Shown in pieces: positions 1 through 9,821 of a stretch of 64,000 nt of DNA; the first letter of the stretch is position 1; each line of letters begins with the position of its first letter. A program made the position numbers and the translations under genes. The notes under the pieces are model-generated. The model was not told the DNA's origin and did no database searches. It saw only the letters and a program-made list of their open reading frames with translations. This DNA is from Aeromonas rivuli (GTDB lineage: Bacteria > Pseudomonadota > Gammaproteobacteria > Enterobacterales > Aeromonadaceae): assembly GCF_000820045.1 (NCBI RefSeq), contig NZ_CDBJ01000068.1, forward strand, positions 88,078 through 152,077. Direction: 5' to 3'.

Positions 1-466
1 GGATCACCCCTTCCTGACCGGCCAGCTTGTAGCTGACGTCATAGCCCAGGGTGCGGGTGCTGCTATCTTGCACCGTCTTGCAGCGCTGCTCGGTGGTGGT
101 GTAGGTATCATTGTTTTGCATGTTGCCTTGCACCTGATTACCGGCGTAGCCGCCCGCCGCCGCCCCGGCGACCGTGGCCACCGTCTTGCCGCTGCCACCG
201 CCAAACTGATGACCCAGTACGCCGCCGAGGGCGCCACCGACCACGGTGCCGAGGATCTTGTGCTGATCCTGTACCGCTTTGCGGTGGGTCACTGTGACGT
301 TGCGACACTCCTGACGTGGGGTCTTGATGGTCTCGGTGACCGGCTTGCTGGCCAGTACTTCGGCGAACTGGGGCTTGGACTCAAACAGTGAGCCGCTTGC
401 CACCGCCGAGAGGGTCACTGCCGAGGCTATACCGATGCCGAGACCGGCTAACAGGGACTTGTTCAT
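1..466 (-). CDS. Glycine-zipper 2TM envelope protein, 3' end cut by window
   Basis: The frame runs on the minus strand from ATG at 466, preceded by a GGAGAGAG ribosome site, and is still open at base 1, so about 155 residues are visible. The N-terminus MNKSLLAGLGIGIASAVTL is a signal peptide or membrane anchor. A Cys-containing central part precedes a glycine-zipper stretch (GGALGGVLGHQFGGG, then GAAAGGYAGNQ). This matches the Gly-zipper_2TM family of envelope proteins (17 kDa antigen/SlyB/YcfJ type). No lipobox cysteine follows the signal, so it resembles YcfJ more than a lipoprotein. The exact role is unknown; these proteins are linked to outer-membrane integrity and stress. Confidence 0.8.
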   Translation of the reverse strand, partial: MNKSLLAGLGIGIASAVTLSAVASGSLFESKPQFAEVLASKPVTETIKTPRQECRNVTVTHRKAVQDQHKILGTVVGGALGGVLGHQFGGGSGKTVATVAGAAAGGYAGNQVQGNMQNNDTYTTTEQRCKTVQDSSTRTLGYDVSYKLAGQEGVI

Positions 467-852
467 CTCTCTCTCCTTACTATCCGTTGCTGCCTATGGT
501 GAGGCTTGCCGCTATCTTGGCAGTTTACGCAATAGTCTCAAGGCAAAGCCCCCCCGATTGCGACAAGGATTGACTGCGCCAAAAACCGCCGCCTGCAAAG
601 GGTGTCTGTAAATCGCGACAAGCCAGGCCCGGATAGCTGCATCATCCGGCGGAGTAGACCGGTGGCGGGTGATGAAAGAGGGAGAGGTGACGAGCCGGTA
701 TCGCTACCTCGACCGGCCAGGGTTGAGACGCCAGATGGTTTATCTATGTGCAGAGGCAAGGATGAGGCGGCCAACGCGGGGGGAGAGTGCCTGCGGATAG
801 TATCAAGAGAGCGATGAACGGGGCCCTGTCGCCATGGCCCCGGCAAGCTGGT
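467..852. other. Gene-free interval
   Basis: No convincing gene is seen in this 386-base stretch; the short frames in it lack ribosome sites and recognisable protein composition. It must hold the promoter of the minus-strand glycine-zipper gene. A hairpin with 7-bp arms (819-825 and 836-842) lies just past the end of the minus-strand gene at 853. It has no good T-run, so it is only a possible terminator. Confidence 0.5.
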
Positions 853-1152
853 TCAGCGGGGCGACTTGGTGCCCTTGACCCGCTTGTTCAGCGCCTCCCA
901 CAGGCCGGTGATGAAGTAGTAGAGTCCTCCCGCTTCGGTCGCCTTGGTGTACTCCTCCAGAGGTTCCAGCATGCCGCTTCGGAATTTTTCGAGGGCCTCC
1001 TGGTCACTGTCTGCCTGTATGTAATCCCCCACCACCTCGAACCCCTGGGCCAGCAGCTGTTCCTTCTCCGGCAAAAAGGACGGCGATGACATCAGCAAGA
1101 AGGTGACACTGGCGGGATCCTGACCCTGACGGAAGAACTGGTATTTGCTCAT
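853..1152 (-). CDS. Small protein of unknown function, first of two paralogs
   Basis: This encodes 99 residues beginning MSKYQFFRQG. I do not recognise a named family. It has no signal peptide or membrane segment and is rich in Glu/Lys, with the motif LLAQGFEVVG around residues 33-42. The neighbouring gene at 1314-1604 begins MNKYQVF and carries LLAQGFEVIG at the same position, so the two are diverged tandem duplicates sharing the plan M-[SN]-KYQ ... [EK]-x-LLAQGFEV-[VI]-G. The two are on the same strand, separated by about 160 bases. It is probably a small cytoplasmic protein; the function cannot be stated. Confidence 0.7.
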   Translation of the reverse strand: MSKYQFFRQGQDPASVTFLLMSSPSFLPEKEQLLAQGFEVVGDYIQADSDQEALEKFRSGMLEPLEEYTKATEAGGLYYFITGLWEALNKRVKGTKSPR

Positions 1153-1313
1153 ACAACCTCTGGATATGGATAGCCAGGCGATATTATCCCCGCTGGGAGC
1201 CAGCCTTGGCAGGCCCCATCTGTGGCGTCAAACGGAGTCAGCTGTTCAGGTTGACTTCAGGCTGCGGGTGAATGGTTGCGGGGTTGTGTTGCCCTGCGCC
1301 AAGGCGCGCGCAC

Positions 1314-1604
1314 TCAGCCTTGGCGCGGTTTTTTCTTGCCAAATAGCCGGGGGGCATGGAGCAACAAATAAATGAAGGCGCCGTGGGCGGCGGGGGCACC
1401 ATAGGGGCGGCTGGGATCTGCCATGTTGAGCTGGTGGGATCCGGCCGCCGCGCGGGTATCGGGGGCCAGTATGGGCTCGCCGATGACCTCGAAGCCCTGG
1501 GCCAGCAGTGCCTGCTTCTCCCTGAAAAAGTCGGCGGCGGCCATGTCGAGCAAGGTGAAGGCTTCGGGTGCTTCCTGGGTGGCAAAAACCTGGTATTTGT
1601 TCAT
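1314..1604 (-). CDS. Small protein of unknown function, second paralog
   Basis: This encodes 96 residues starting at ATG 1604 (MNKYQVFATQ). The reading frame is open further upstream to 1778, but that part is Arg/Pro-rich and does not match the paralog, so the internal ATG aligned with the paralog's start was chosen. It shares KYQ near the N-terminus and LLAQGFEVIG with the 99-residue protein at 853-1152. The C-terminus is basic (GKKKPRQG). No known domain, signal or membrane segment was recognised. The conserved pair suggests a lineage-specific small family. Confidence 0.65.
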   Translation of the reverse strand: MNKYQVFATQEAPEAFTLLDMAAADFFREKQALLAQGFEVIGEPILAPDTRAAAGSHQLNMADPSRPYGAPAAHGAFIYLLLHAPRLFGKKKPRQG

Positions 1605-1775
1605 GGAGCCTGGGGTTAGGTGGCAAGGGACAGTGGCCATTATCGTCGCGAGCTCATTGAGAGGCGACTCCCTGTCTAGGGGGGCGCCAGCCTTGGTATT
1701 CCGGCCCGATCGGGGGCGCAGAGTCCCCTGAGGCGGCTTGACAATGGTAACTCCCGCGAAGCGGGCGCAGGCGCA

Positions 1776-1800
1776 CAAAAACGGGCCCGAGGGCCCGTTG
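1776..1800 (-). terminator. Rho-independent terminator of the his operon
   Basis: Inverted repeat ACGGGCCC/GGGCCCGT (1781-1788 and 1791-1798) lies 28 bases after the hisI stop. On the minus strand it is followed by a run of five T, as expected for an intrinsic terminator. Confidence 0.85.
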
Positions 1801-1828
1801 TTATGTCGATAATGTGATGAACTATCGC

Positions 1829-2458
1829 CTATTTGGTGTGGCGCTCATGGAGGCGCTGCACCACATCTTTCAGGCCCAGCCCCTCGTTTTGCAGCAGCAC
1901 TGTCAGGTGATAGAGCAGGTCAGCGGATTCGTTGATGAGCTCTTCTCTGTCTTTCGCCATGGCGGCCAGCGCCACTTCGACCCCCTCTTCCCCGACCTTC
2001 TGGGCGATGCGCTTGGTGCCCTTGGCATAGAGGCTGGCGGTGTAGCTGGTGGTCGGATCCGCCCCCTTGCGCGCGGCCAGGATCTGCTCAAGCTCGACGA
2101 GAAAACCGAGCGGCGGCAGCGGGTGGGCATCGAAGCAGGAGGGGGTACCCAGGTGGCAAGTCGGGCCGATCGGGTTGGCGGCGATGAGCAGGGCGTCGCT
2201 GTCGCAGTCGGTGCTGATGGCGGCGAGATTGAGCACATGGCCCGAGCTCTCGCCCTTGGTCCAGAGGCGCTGCTTGCTGCGGCTAAAGAAGGTGACCTGG
2301 CCGCTGGCCAGGGTCTTTGCCAGCGCCTCGCGGGTCATGAAGCCTTGCATCAGCAGCTGACCGCTGGCGGCGTGCTGCACCATGGCGGGGATCATGCCAT
2401 CGCACTTGGCCCAGTCGAGCCGGTCGATGAGGGTGGGATCAATCAATGGATTATTCAC
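1829..2458 (-). CDS. hisI: Bifunctional phosphoribosyl-AMP cyclohydrolase / phosphoribosyl-ATP pyrophosphatase
   Basis: This 209-residue HisIE fusion carries out steps 2 and 3 of histidine synthesis. The N-terminal half (about 1-115) is the cyclohydrolase, with the metal-ligand motifs CDSDA and CHLGTPSCF. The C-terminal half (about 120-205) is the MazG-like pyrophosphatase, with [13 protein letters not shown] and [13 protein letters not shown]. The start is GTG at 2458 and overlaps the hisF stop by 8 bases, so translation is probably coupled. It is the last gene of the operon and is followed by a strong terminator. Length and order match enterobacterial hisI. Confidence 0.97.
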   Translation of the reverse strand: MNNPLIDPTLIDRLDWAKCDGMIPAMVQHAASGQLLMQGFMTREALAKTLASGQVTFFSRSKQRLWTKGESSGHVLNLAAISTDCDSDALLIAANPIGPTCHLGTPSCFDAHPLPPLGFLVELEQILAARKGADPTTSYTASLYAKGTKRIAQKVGEEGVEVALAAMAKDREELINESADLLYHLTVLLQNEGLGLKDVVQRLHERHTK

Positions 2459-3223
2459 GGATAGCGACTCCTTGGGTGCTAAGCCAACGCTTCAATTCGG
2501 GTATGGGAATGAGACCTTTGTGGAACACCGAGGCGGCCAGGGCCCCGTCCACATCGGCATCGATAAAGGCATCGCGAAAATGCGCCATGGTACCGGCGCC
2601 ACCCGAGGCGATGAGGGGCACCTTGCACTGGGCGCGCACCAGCTTGAGCTGATCGAGATCATAACCCTGGCGCATGCCGTCCTGATTCATGACGTTAAGC
2701 ACTATCTCACCTGCGCCGCGCTGTTGCACCTCTTTGACCCAGTCGAGGGTATTCCAGGCGGTGGTGCGGGTGCGGCTCTCGTCGCCGGTGAACTGCTTGA
2801 CCTGATACTGGCGGCTCTGTTCATCAAAATAGGAGTCGATGCCAACCACGACACACTGGACCCCAAAGCGTTCGGCCAGGCGGGTGATCAGGGTCGGATC
2901 GGCCAGGGCAGGGGAGTTGATGGAGACCTTATCGGCGCCGAACTCCAGGATGCGCTTGGCATCGTCGACACTCTTGATGCCACCGGCGACGCAGAAGGGG
3001 ATGTCGATCACTTCCGCTACCCGGCTCACCCAGCTCTTGTCGACCACCCGATCATCGCTCGAGGCGGTGATGTCATAGAACACCAGCTCGTCGGCGCCCT
3101 GCTGGGCATAGCGACGGGCAAGATCAACGATACCGCCCATCACCTCGTGATTGCGAAACTGCACCCCCTTGACCACGACGCCATCTTTGACGTCGAGACA
3201 GGGGATAATACGTCTTGCCAGCA

Positions 3224-3224
<1 letters not shown>
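2451..3224 (-). CDS. hisF: Imidazole glycerol phosphate synthase, cyclase subunit
   Basis: This 257-residue (beta/alpha)8 protein starts [15 protein letters not shown], where the Asp of CLDVKDG is the catalytic acid; the second catalytic Asp is in the [10 protein letters not shown] region. It uses ammonia from HisH to convert PRFAR to IGP and AICAR. Its ATG overlaps the hisA stop (TGATG at 3226-3222). The reading frame is open upstream to 3275 inside hisA, but the conserved HisF N-terminus fixes the start at 3224. Length is typical (258 in E. coli). Confidence 0.97.
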
Positions 3225-4610
<1,386 letters not shown>

Positions 4611-4611
<1 letters not shown>

Positions 4612-4691
4612 CAGCAGCTCCTTCTTGTGGGCAGGCCCCTGTTTGGCACTGTCGCGGCGCTATCGATAACGGTCAGGTTGCACGCGCCCAT
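4611..4691 (-). CDS. 26-residue bridging frame between hisB and hisH; degenerate copy of the hisH 5' end
   Basis: ATG at 4691 overlaps the hisB stop as TGATG, and the frame's own TGA overlaps the hisH ATG as TGATG. It therefore exactly bridges the only sizeable gap in the operon. Its start [12 protein letters not shown] lines up with hisH MSTQNLVIIDTG, and the 9-mer TTATCGATA sits at the same distance from both start codons (4669-4661 and 4589-4581, 80 bases apart). After about residue 11 the similarity is lost. The hisH ribosome site lies inside its 3' end. It may be only a coupling device or a duplication scar rather than a functional peptide. Confidence 0.5.
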
Positions 4692-5821
4692 CACAGCACC
4701 CCCTTGCTGGAGGGGAGATCCGTGCCTTCCACCCGGATGGCCTGGCGCAGGGCGCGGCCGAAGCCCTTGAACAGCGCCTCCACCTGGTGGTGACTGTTAC
4801 CTGCATCCACCGAGAGGTGCAGGGTGATGGCCATGGCGTCCGACAGGGAGCGGAAGAAGTGGGGCACCATCTCGGTGGCCATCTCGCCCACGCTGTCGCG
4901 GCCAAAACCGGATTCGCAGCGGAACACGAAGTAGGGGCGACCACTCAGGTCCAGGGCGGCGCTCACCTTGGCGTCGAGCAGGGAACTCTGGGCTGGCAGG
5001 CGAGGCTGGGCATCGATCAGCGCCTCGACCTCGTCCATCGCCAGCACGAAACCAAAACGGCCAATGCCGCGTTTGTTGCCAAGGGCCTCGCGCAGGGCCT
5101 GACCCAGGGCCAAGCCGACATCTTCCACCGTGTGGTGATCGTCAATGTGCAGATCGCCGCTTACCGCCAGTTGCAGAGTGAAACCGGCGTGGGTCGCTAT
5201 CTGATCGAGCATGTGATCGAAGAAGCCGATGCCGGTGCTGATCTGGTTGCCGCCGCTCTTGTCCAGGTCCAGTGCAACCCGGATGCGGGTCTCCTTGGTG
5301 TTGCGCTCCACCAGGGCGGTGCGCCCCTTGCTGAGCAGCTGATCGCGGATGGCGAGCCAGTTGTGATCGCCTGGCTGATAGCGAATGCCGCCAATGCCCA
5401 TGTTCTCGGCCAGCTGGATATCGGTCTGCCGGTCGCCAATCACAAAGGAGTTGGCAAAATCGATGCGACCCGAGGCGAGATACTCCTTCACCAGCCCCAG
5501 ATGGGGTTTGCGGCAGCTGCAGCCATCGGTGGGGAAGTGGGGGCAGATGAGCACCTTCTCCCAGTGCACGCCCTGGGACTCGAAGATGTGCATCATCAGA
5601 TCCTGGGGCGGCTGGAAGTTTTCAAGGGGCAGGCTGGCAGTGCCCAGCCCATCTTGATTGGTGACCATCACCAGCACATAGCCTGCGGCCTGCAGCTCGC
5701 GCAGCACCGGGATCACCATGGGCTCGAAGCGCAGCTTGGCGAGGCTGTCCACCTGCTTGTCGGTGACCGGCTCTTCAATCAGGGTGCCGTCACGGTCGAT
5801 AAATAAAAATGGGGTCTTCAT
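4691..5821 (-). CDS. hisB: Bifunctional histidinol-phosphatase / imidazoleglycerol-phosphate dehydratase
   Basis: This 376-residue fusion has an N-terminal HAD phosphatase (about 1-165) with [22 protein letters not shown], a Cys/His zinc loop ([14 protein letters not shown]) and FVIGDRQTD. The C-terminal dehydratase (about 175-376) has [22 protein letters not shown] and [17 protein letters not shown], which supply the Mn-binding His/Glu residues. The two-domain form is characteristic of gammaproteobacteria. It follows hisC by 12 bases, and its stop overlaps the start of the bridging frame at 4691. Confidence 0.97.
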   Translation of the reverse strand: MKTPFLFIDRDGTLIEEPVTDKQVDSLAKLRFEPMVIPVLRELQAAGYVLVMVTNQDGLGTASLPLENFQPPQDLMMHIFESQGVHWEKVLICPHFPTDGCSCRKPHLGLVKEYLASGRIDFANSFVIGDRQTDIQLAENMGIGGIRYQPGDHNWLAIRDQLLSKGRTALVERNTKETRIRVALDLDKSGGNQISTGIGFFDHMLDQIATHAGFTLQLAVSGDLHIDDHHTVEDVGLALGQALREALGNKRGIGRFGFVLAMDEVEALIDAQPRLPAQSSLLDAKVSAALDLSGRPYFVFRCESGFGRDSVGEMATEMVPHFFRSLSDAMAITLHLSVDAGNSHHQVEALFKGFGRALRQAIRVEGTDLPSSKGVL

Positions 5822-5833
5822 CTCTCTACATCC

Positions 5834-6949
5834 TTATAAGCGGCTGACGGGGGCAGTGTCGTCCGCGCTGTTGCTGGCAGACATCGTGTTGGCAGTGAGG
5901 TCCCGCAATACCTTGAGCACGGCATCCATCTCATCCTGATAGCCGACCGTGATGCGAATGCTCTCTCCCAGGCCCGGTTTGTTGGAAAAGTCCCGCAAGA
6001 TGATGCCGGCGGCCTTCATGGCGGCGAAGACGCGCGCGCCATCATGGAAGCGCACCAGGATGAAGTTGCCCTTGTCTTCGAAGATCTCGCGCACGCAGGG
6101 CAGGGTGGTCAGGGCGAGCTTGAGCGCAGCCTTCTGCTCATTGAGGTCCATGACGCGGGCCTGCATCAGCGCAAGACCGGCCGGGGTCAGGGCCTGGGCG
6201 GCAATCTGCGCCACCGGATCGGGGATGGGGTAGGGGGCGATCACCTTGGCGAGCAGGGCGATCACTTGCGGCGATGCGAGGGTAAAGCCGCAGCGGATCC
6301 CGGCTAGGGCGAACGCCTTGGAGAGGGTGCGGGTCACCACCAGATTGGGGAAGCGGGCCAACAGATCCACCACAGAGGCGTCCGGGCAGAACTCGATATA
6401 GGCCTCGTCCACCACGACAATGGCGCTATCCCGGGCGGCTTCCAGCAACGCGATGAGGCCATCGCGCCCCACCAGATCCCCGGTCGGATTGTTGGGGGAG
6501 CAGAGGAACACCAGCTTGACCTCGGAGAGGGCATCGCGAATGGCGGGCCAGTCCGGCTGACGATCCGTGGTCAGCGGCTGTTCGACGATGCCCACGCCGC
6601 AGGTCTCGGCGCTGATGGCGTACATGCCATAGGTGGGCGGGCAGATGAGGATCTGATCCTGACCCGCCTCGCAGAAGGTGCGAATGAGCAGCTCGATGGC
6701 CTCATCGGCACCGCGGCTCACCAGCACCTGATCGGCGTTGACCCCGGCATAGGCCGCGTAGCCATCGACCACCTGGGCTGGCTGGCATTCGGGATAACGG
6801 TTGAACTTGTTGCTCTGCACCGTGAAGGCGGGGGAGAGCGGAGCCTCGTTGGCATTGAGCCAGACGTGGCCGCTGCCGCCGATGCGGCGGGCGGACTGAT
6901 ACGGGGTGAGGGCGCGCACCACACGGCGAGCCAGCTTGGCGATGCTCAT
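5834..6949 (-). CDS. hisC: Histidinol-phosphate aminotransferase
   Basis: This 371-residue fold-type I PLP enzyme has its PLP lysine in [16 protein letters not shown], the NPTGD motif in the centre and [10 protein letters not shown] around the PLP aspartate. It converts imidazole-acetol phosphate to histidinol phosphate. Start ATG 6949 ([11 protein letters not shown]) overlaps the hisD stop as ATGA. The frame is open upstream to 7213 within hisD but that part is not HisC-like. A C-terminal tail rich in Ser/Asn/Asp (about 15 residues) extends past the usual end. Confidence 0.96.
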   Translation of the reverse strand: MSIAKLARRVVRALTPYQSARRIGGSGHVWLNANEAPLSPAFTVQSNKFNRYPECQPAQVVDGYAAYAGVNADQVLVSRGADEAIELLIRTFCEAGQDQILICPPTYGMYAISAETCGVGIVEQPLTTDRQPDWPAIRDALSEVKLVFLCSPNNPTGDLVGRDGLIALLEAARDSAIVVVDEAYIEFCPDASVVDLLARFPNLVVTRTLSKAFALAGIRCGFTLASPQVIALLAKVIAPYPIPDPVAQIAAQALTPAGLALMQARVMDLNEQKAALKLALTTLPCVREIFEDKGNFILVRFHDGARVFAAMKAAGIILRDFSNKPGLGESIRITVGYQDEMDAVLKVLRDLTANTMSASNSADDTAPVSRL

Positions 6950-8259
6950 GACAGATCCTTTTGTTGCAGCTTGGTGGCGAGGGCGTTCAGCCGGAGGGTG
7001 ACGGCCTGCTTGTGGGCATCGAGCCCTTCCGCCTGGGCAATGCGCTGGACGATGGGGCCCAGATCGCGCATGCCTTGCTCGCTCAGCTCCTGCACCGTGA
7101 AGCGGCGCTGATAATCGGCCAATCCCAGGCTGGAGCAGGTGCGGGCATAGCCGTAGGTGGGCAGGGTGTGATTGGTGCCGCTGGCATAATCCCCCACCGA
7201 TTCGGGGGTCCATTGTCCCAGGAAGATGGAGCCTGCGTTTTCGAGCCGGTCGAGCAGCTCCCGGGGGCTGCGGGTCTGCACTATCAGGTGCTCAGGGGCG
7301 TAGGCATTGGAGATGGCACAGGCCTCCTCCAGGCTGTCACACAGGAGGGTGAGACTGCTTGCCAGGGCCTGAACGGCGATGTCCCGGCGGCTGAGCTGCG
7401 CCAGCTGGCTTGCCAGCTCGATGTTGACGGCCTCGGCCAGGGCGGCGCTGGTGGTGACCAGTACCACCTGGCTGTCCGGGCCGTGTTCGGCCTGGGAGAG
7501 AAGATCCGAGGCGACGAAGGCGGCATTGGCACTCTCGTCGGCAATCACCAGCACCTCGGAGGGGCCAGCCGGCATGTCGATGGCAGCGCCGCGCCAGTCC
7601 CGGGAGACCTGGCCCTTGGCCTCGGTCACATAGCTGTTGCCCGGGCCGAAGATCTTGTCCACCTTGGGGATGGACTCAGTGCCGTAGGCCATGGCGGCGA
7701 TGGCCTGGGCGCCGCCGATGGCGAACACCTTCTCGACCCCGCAGGCGCGGGCGGCGAACAGGATCTCGTCGCTGGCTGGCGACGGCGTGCAGAGCACCAC
7801 CTCGCGGCAACCGGCAATGGCGGCGGGAATGGCCAGCATCATCACGGTGGAGGGGAGGGGCGCGCTGCCCCCCGGCACATAGAGACCGACCCGGTTGATG
7901 GGTTGAGTGCGCAGCTCGCACAGGACGCCGGGCTGGGTCTCTACCCGCAGCACAGGCTGCACCTGCGCGCGGTGGAAGGTGCGAATGTTCGTGGCGGCGG
8001 CCAGGATGGCGGCCTGGATGTCGTCATCGAGCCGGGCGCAGGCGGCATCGATTTCCGCTTCGCTCACCCGCAACTGTTCACGGGGGGCGCGCTCGAAACG
8101 CTGGCTCAGTTCGCGCAGGGCGTCATCGCCCCGGGTTTTGACCGCGGAGATGATCTCCGTCACCACGGCGCCGACATTGGCTTCATCGTCCAGGGCCGGG
8201 CGGGTCAAGGCCTCGGCTTGCTGGGCGGGGGTGAGCTGGTTCCAGATGAGGGTCTGCAT
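6946..8259 (-). CDS. hisD: Histidinol dehydrogenase
   Basis: This 437-residue zinc- and NAD-dependent enzyme oxidises histidinol to histidine in two steps. Recognisable blocks are [72 protein letters not shown] and [10 protein letters not shown]; the catalytic Glu/His pair and the zinc ligands lie in the HGP, APEH and C-terminal segments. The start is 11 bases after hisG, and the end overlaps hisC. Length agrees with E. coli HisD (434). Confidence 0.97.
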   Translation of the reverse strand: MQTLIWNQLTPAQQAEALTRPALDDEANVGAVVTEIISAVKTRGDDALRELSQRFERAPREQLRVSEAEIDAACARLDDDIQAAILAAATNIRTFHRAQVQPVLRVETQPGVLCELRTQPINRVGLYVPGGSAPLPSTVMMLAIPAAIAGCREVVLCTPSPASDEILFAARACGVEKVFAIGGAQAIAAMAYGTESIPKVDKIFGPGNSYVTEAKGQVSRDWRGAAIDMPAGPSEVLVIADESANAAFVASDLLSQAEHGPDSQVVLVTTSAALAEAVNIELASQLAQLSRRDIAVQALASSLTLLCDSLEEACAISNAYAPEHLIVQTRSPRELLDRLENAGSIFLGQWTPESVGDYASGTNHTLPTYGYARTCSSLGLADYQRRFTVQELSEQGMRDLGPIVQRIAQAEGLDAHKQAVTLRLNALATKLQQKDLS

Positions 8260-8270
8260 GGTGCCCGCCT

Positions 8271-9167
8271 TTATTCCATCATCTTTTCGATGGGCAGCAC
8301 CAGAATGGAGCTGGCGCCGAGGGCCTTGAGCTGCTCCATGGTCTCCCAGAACAGGGTTTCGCTGGAGACGACGTGCAGGGCGACCTGATTGGTGTCACCG
8401 GCTAGCTGCATGATGGTGGGGCGCTCGGCGCCGGGCAGCAGGTCGGTGATGGCATTGAGCTTGTCTTTGGGGGCGTGCAGCATGATGTACTTGCTCTCGC
8501 GCGCCTGCTGCATGCCCTGGATGCGGGGCAACAGCTTGTCGATGATGGCTTGCTTGGCGGCGTTCAAGGGATTGGGAGCCTGCACCAGTGCCGCCTTGGA
8601 GCGGTAGATGACCTCCACCTCTTTCAGGCCATTGGCCTCGAGGGTGGCGCCGGTGGAGACGAGATCGCAGATGGCATCGGCGAGCCCTGCGCGGGGGGCG
8701 ACTTCCACCGATCCCCCCAGCATGACGCTCTTGAACCCGAGACCTTGCTCGTCGAAGAAGCGCTTGAGCAGGCCGGGATAGGAGGTGGCGATACGCTTGC
8801 CAGCCAAGCTTTGGGGGCCTGTGTAGCTGGCATCTTCCGGCACGGCCAGGGAGAGACGGCAACCGCCGAAATCGAGCTGTTTGAGGGTCTTGACCTCGAA
8901 GGGCAGGCCCTGGGATTGGCGAATGAGCTGCACCTCTTCCAGCACGTTCTCACCTATGATGCCAAGGTCGACCACCCCCTCCATCACCAGACCCGGGATG
9001 TCATCATCACGCACCCGCAGAATGTCGATGGGCATGTTTTCGACGTGGGCGATGAGGCGCTGTTCACGCAGATTGATCTTGAGGCCGCAGCTCTTGAACA
9101 GGGCCTGGGAGTCCTGGCTCAGGCGACCGGATTTTTGCATGGCGATGCGCAGACGTTGTGTTTCCAT
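8271..9167 (-). CDS. hisG: ATP phosphoribosyltransferase, long form
   Basis: This 298-residue first enzyme of the pathway condenses ATP with [24 protein letters not shown] is the conserved N-terminus, and [14 protein letters not shown] is the PRPP-binding loop (about 165-180). The C-terminal regulatory domain (about 225-298) that binds histidine is present, so this is the self-sufficient hexameric long form that needs no HisZ. It is the first enzyme gene after the leader; the attenuator ends about 20 bases upstream of its ATG. Confidence 0.97.
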   Translation of the reverse strand: METQRLRIAMQKSGRLSQDSQALFKSCGLKINLREQRLIAHVENMPIDILRVRDDDIPGLVMEGVVDLGIIGENVLEEVQLIRQSQGLPFEVKTLKQLDFGGCRLSLAVPEDASYTGPQSLAGKRIATSYPGLLKRFFDEQGLGFKSVMLGGSVEVAPRAGLADAICDLVSTGATLEANGLKEVEVIYRSKAALVQAPNPLNAAKQAIIDKLLPRIQGMQQARESKYIMLHAPKDKLNAITDLLPGAERPTIMQLAGDTNQVALHVVSSETLFWETMEQLKALGASSILVLPIEKMME

Positions 9168-9189
9168 TGCTCGATTTCCTTCTAGTCAA

Positions 9190-9230
9190 AAACGAAAAAA
9201 CCCTCGGAAGTGTGTGCTTCCGAGGGTTTA
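9190..9230 (-). terminator. Attenuator terminator of the his leader
   Basis: A perfect 10-bp stem CCCTCGGAAG/CTTCCGAGGG (9202-9211 and 9218-9227) with a 6-base loop is followed on the minus strand by TTTTTTCGTTTTT. It lies between the hisL leader and hisG, where a his attenuator is expected. Confidence 0.9.
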
Positions 9231-9295
9231 TGAATCTTGCGGTCCTTTTGGAAGTCACCTGTTAAGTGTCTTCCAGCAGCCAACCTCCTGAAAGA

Positions 9296-9346
9296 CTATT
9301 CGGGATGATGATGGTGGTGATGAGTCTTCAGTGAGGTGAACTTCAT
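9296..9346 (-). CDS. hisL: his operon leader peptide
   Basis: This 16-residue frame reads MKFTSLKTHHHHHHPE, with six consecutive His codons. In the known mechanism, ribosome stalling at the His run when charged tRNA-His is scarce prevents formation of the terminator at 9202-9227 and lets the operon be read. E. coli and Salmonella leaders have seven His in the same context, so position, composition and downstream terminator all agree. Confidence 0.93.
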   Translation of the reverse strand: MKFTSLKTHHHHHHPE

Positions 9347-9392
9347 GTAAACAATCCTTTACAAATAAGATGTCGTAACTGACGCCCGGTTT

Positions 9393-9420
9393 ACATTACC
9401 GACCTTGACGAAAATTGCAA
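9393..9420 (-). promoter_or_regulatory. hisLp: Possible his operon promoter
   Basis: On the minus strand a -35-like TTGCAA (9420-9415) and a -10-like TAATGT (9398-9393) are spaced by 16 bases, about 45 bases before the hisL start. The match is moderate and was chosen by position only. Confidence 0.35.
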
Positions 9421-9504
9421 CCCGGGATTGTAAATTTCAAGAAGAAAGTAAGGAAAGGTCGCCGCTGGTCGATAATAAGACAATGTCACTACGGAGGATA
9501 TCCC

Positions 9505-9762
9505 ATGCCCAATCAGGATCTGCTCTTCCCTATCTTGCCGAGGGCCCCGGCCACCCCGGGCAGTGATGCCATTCGCCGTGAGGTGAACCCCATCGATCAC
9601 AAGCACAGTGCCCACGAGATAGGCACTGAGCGGGATGGGGGCCAGGGTACCCCTCAGGAGCCGCCGCATCCCAGGACGCCACCGCCAGTCAGTCAGGGCG
9701 ATGCCGATGAGCCAGGGGGACACAAGCCGGATCCGGACCACAAGATCGACTTGTTCGTCTGA
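9505..9762 (+). CDS. Small Pro/His/Asp-rich protein of unknown function
   Basis: This encodes 85 residues starting MPNQDLLFPI at ATG 9505, with a good ribosome site (ACGGAGGA) six bases upstream; the frame is open to 9415 but that part is basic and has no ribosome site. The protein is strongly polar and low in aliphatic residues after position 15, with many Pro, His, Asp, Gly and Gln, and ends PDPDHKIDLFV. It appears intrinsically disordered, with no signal or membrane part. It lies between the divergent his promoter and the helicase gene. I recognise no family. Confidence 0.6.
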   Translation: MPNQDLLFPILPRAPATPGSDAIRREVNPIDHKHSAHEIGTERDGGQGTPQEPPHPRTPPPVSQGDADEPGGHKPDPDHKIDLFV

Positions 9763-9788
9763 GCGTTTGGCTTGCCCCCGCTTTTGGC

Positions 9789-9794
9789 TATAAT
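9789..9794 (+). promoter_or_regulatory. -10 box (TATAAT) for the helicase gene
   Basis: A perfect TATAAT lies 28 bases before the preferred start codon at 9822. The -35 region is weak (TTTGGC-like). A transcript from here would begin close to 9801, which favours the downstream TTG start. Confidence 0.4.
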
Positions 9795-9821
9795 CGCCCC
9801 CTTTGCTTGCGGGAAACCTCC

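Noticed and set aside
6961..8388. 475-codon plus-strand frame opposite hisD
   Set aside because: Antisense of a fully conserved hisD; high GC makes such open shadows common here.
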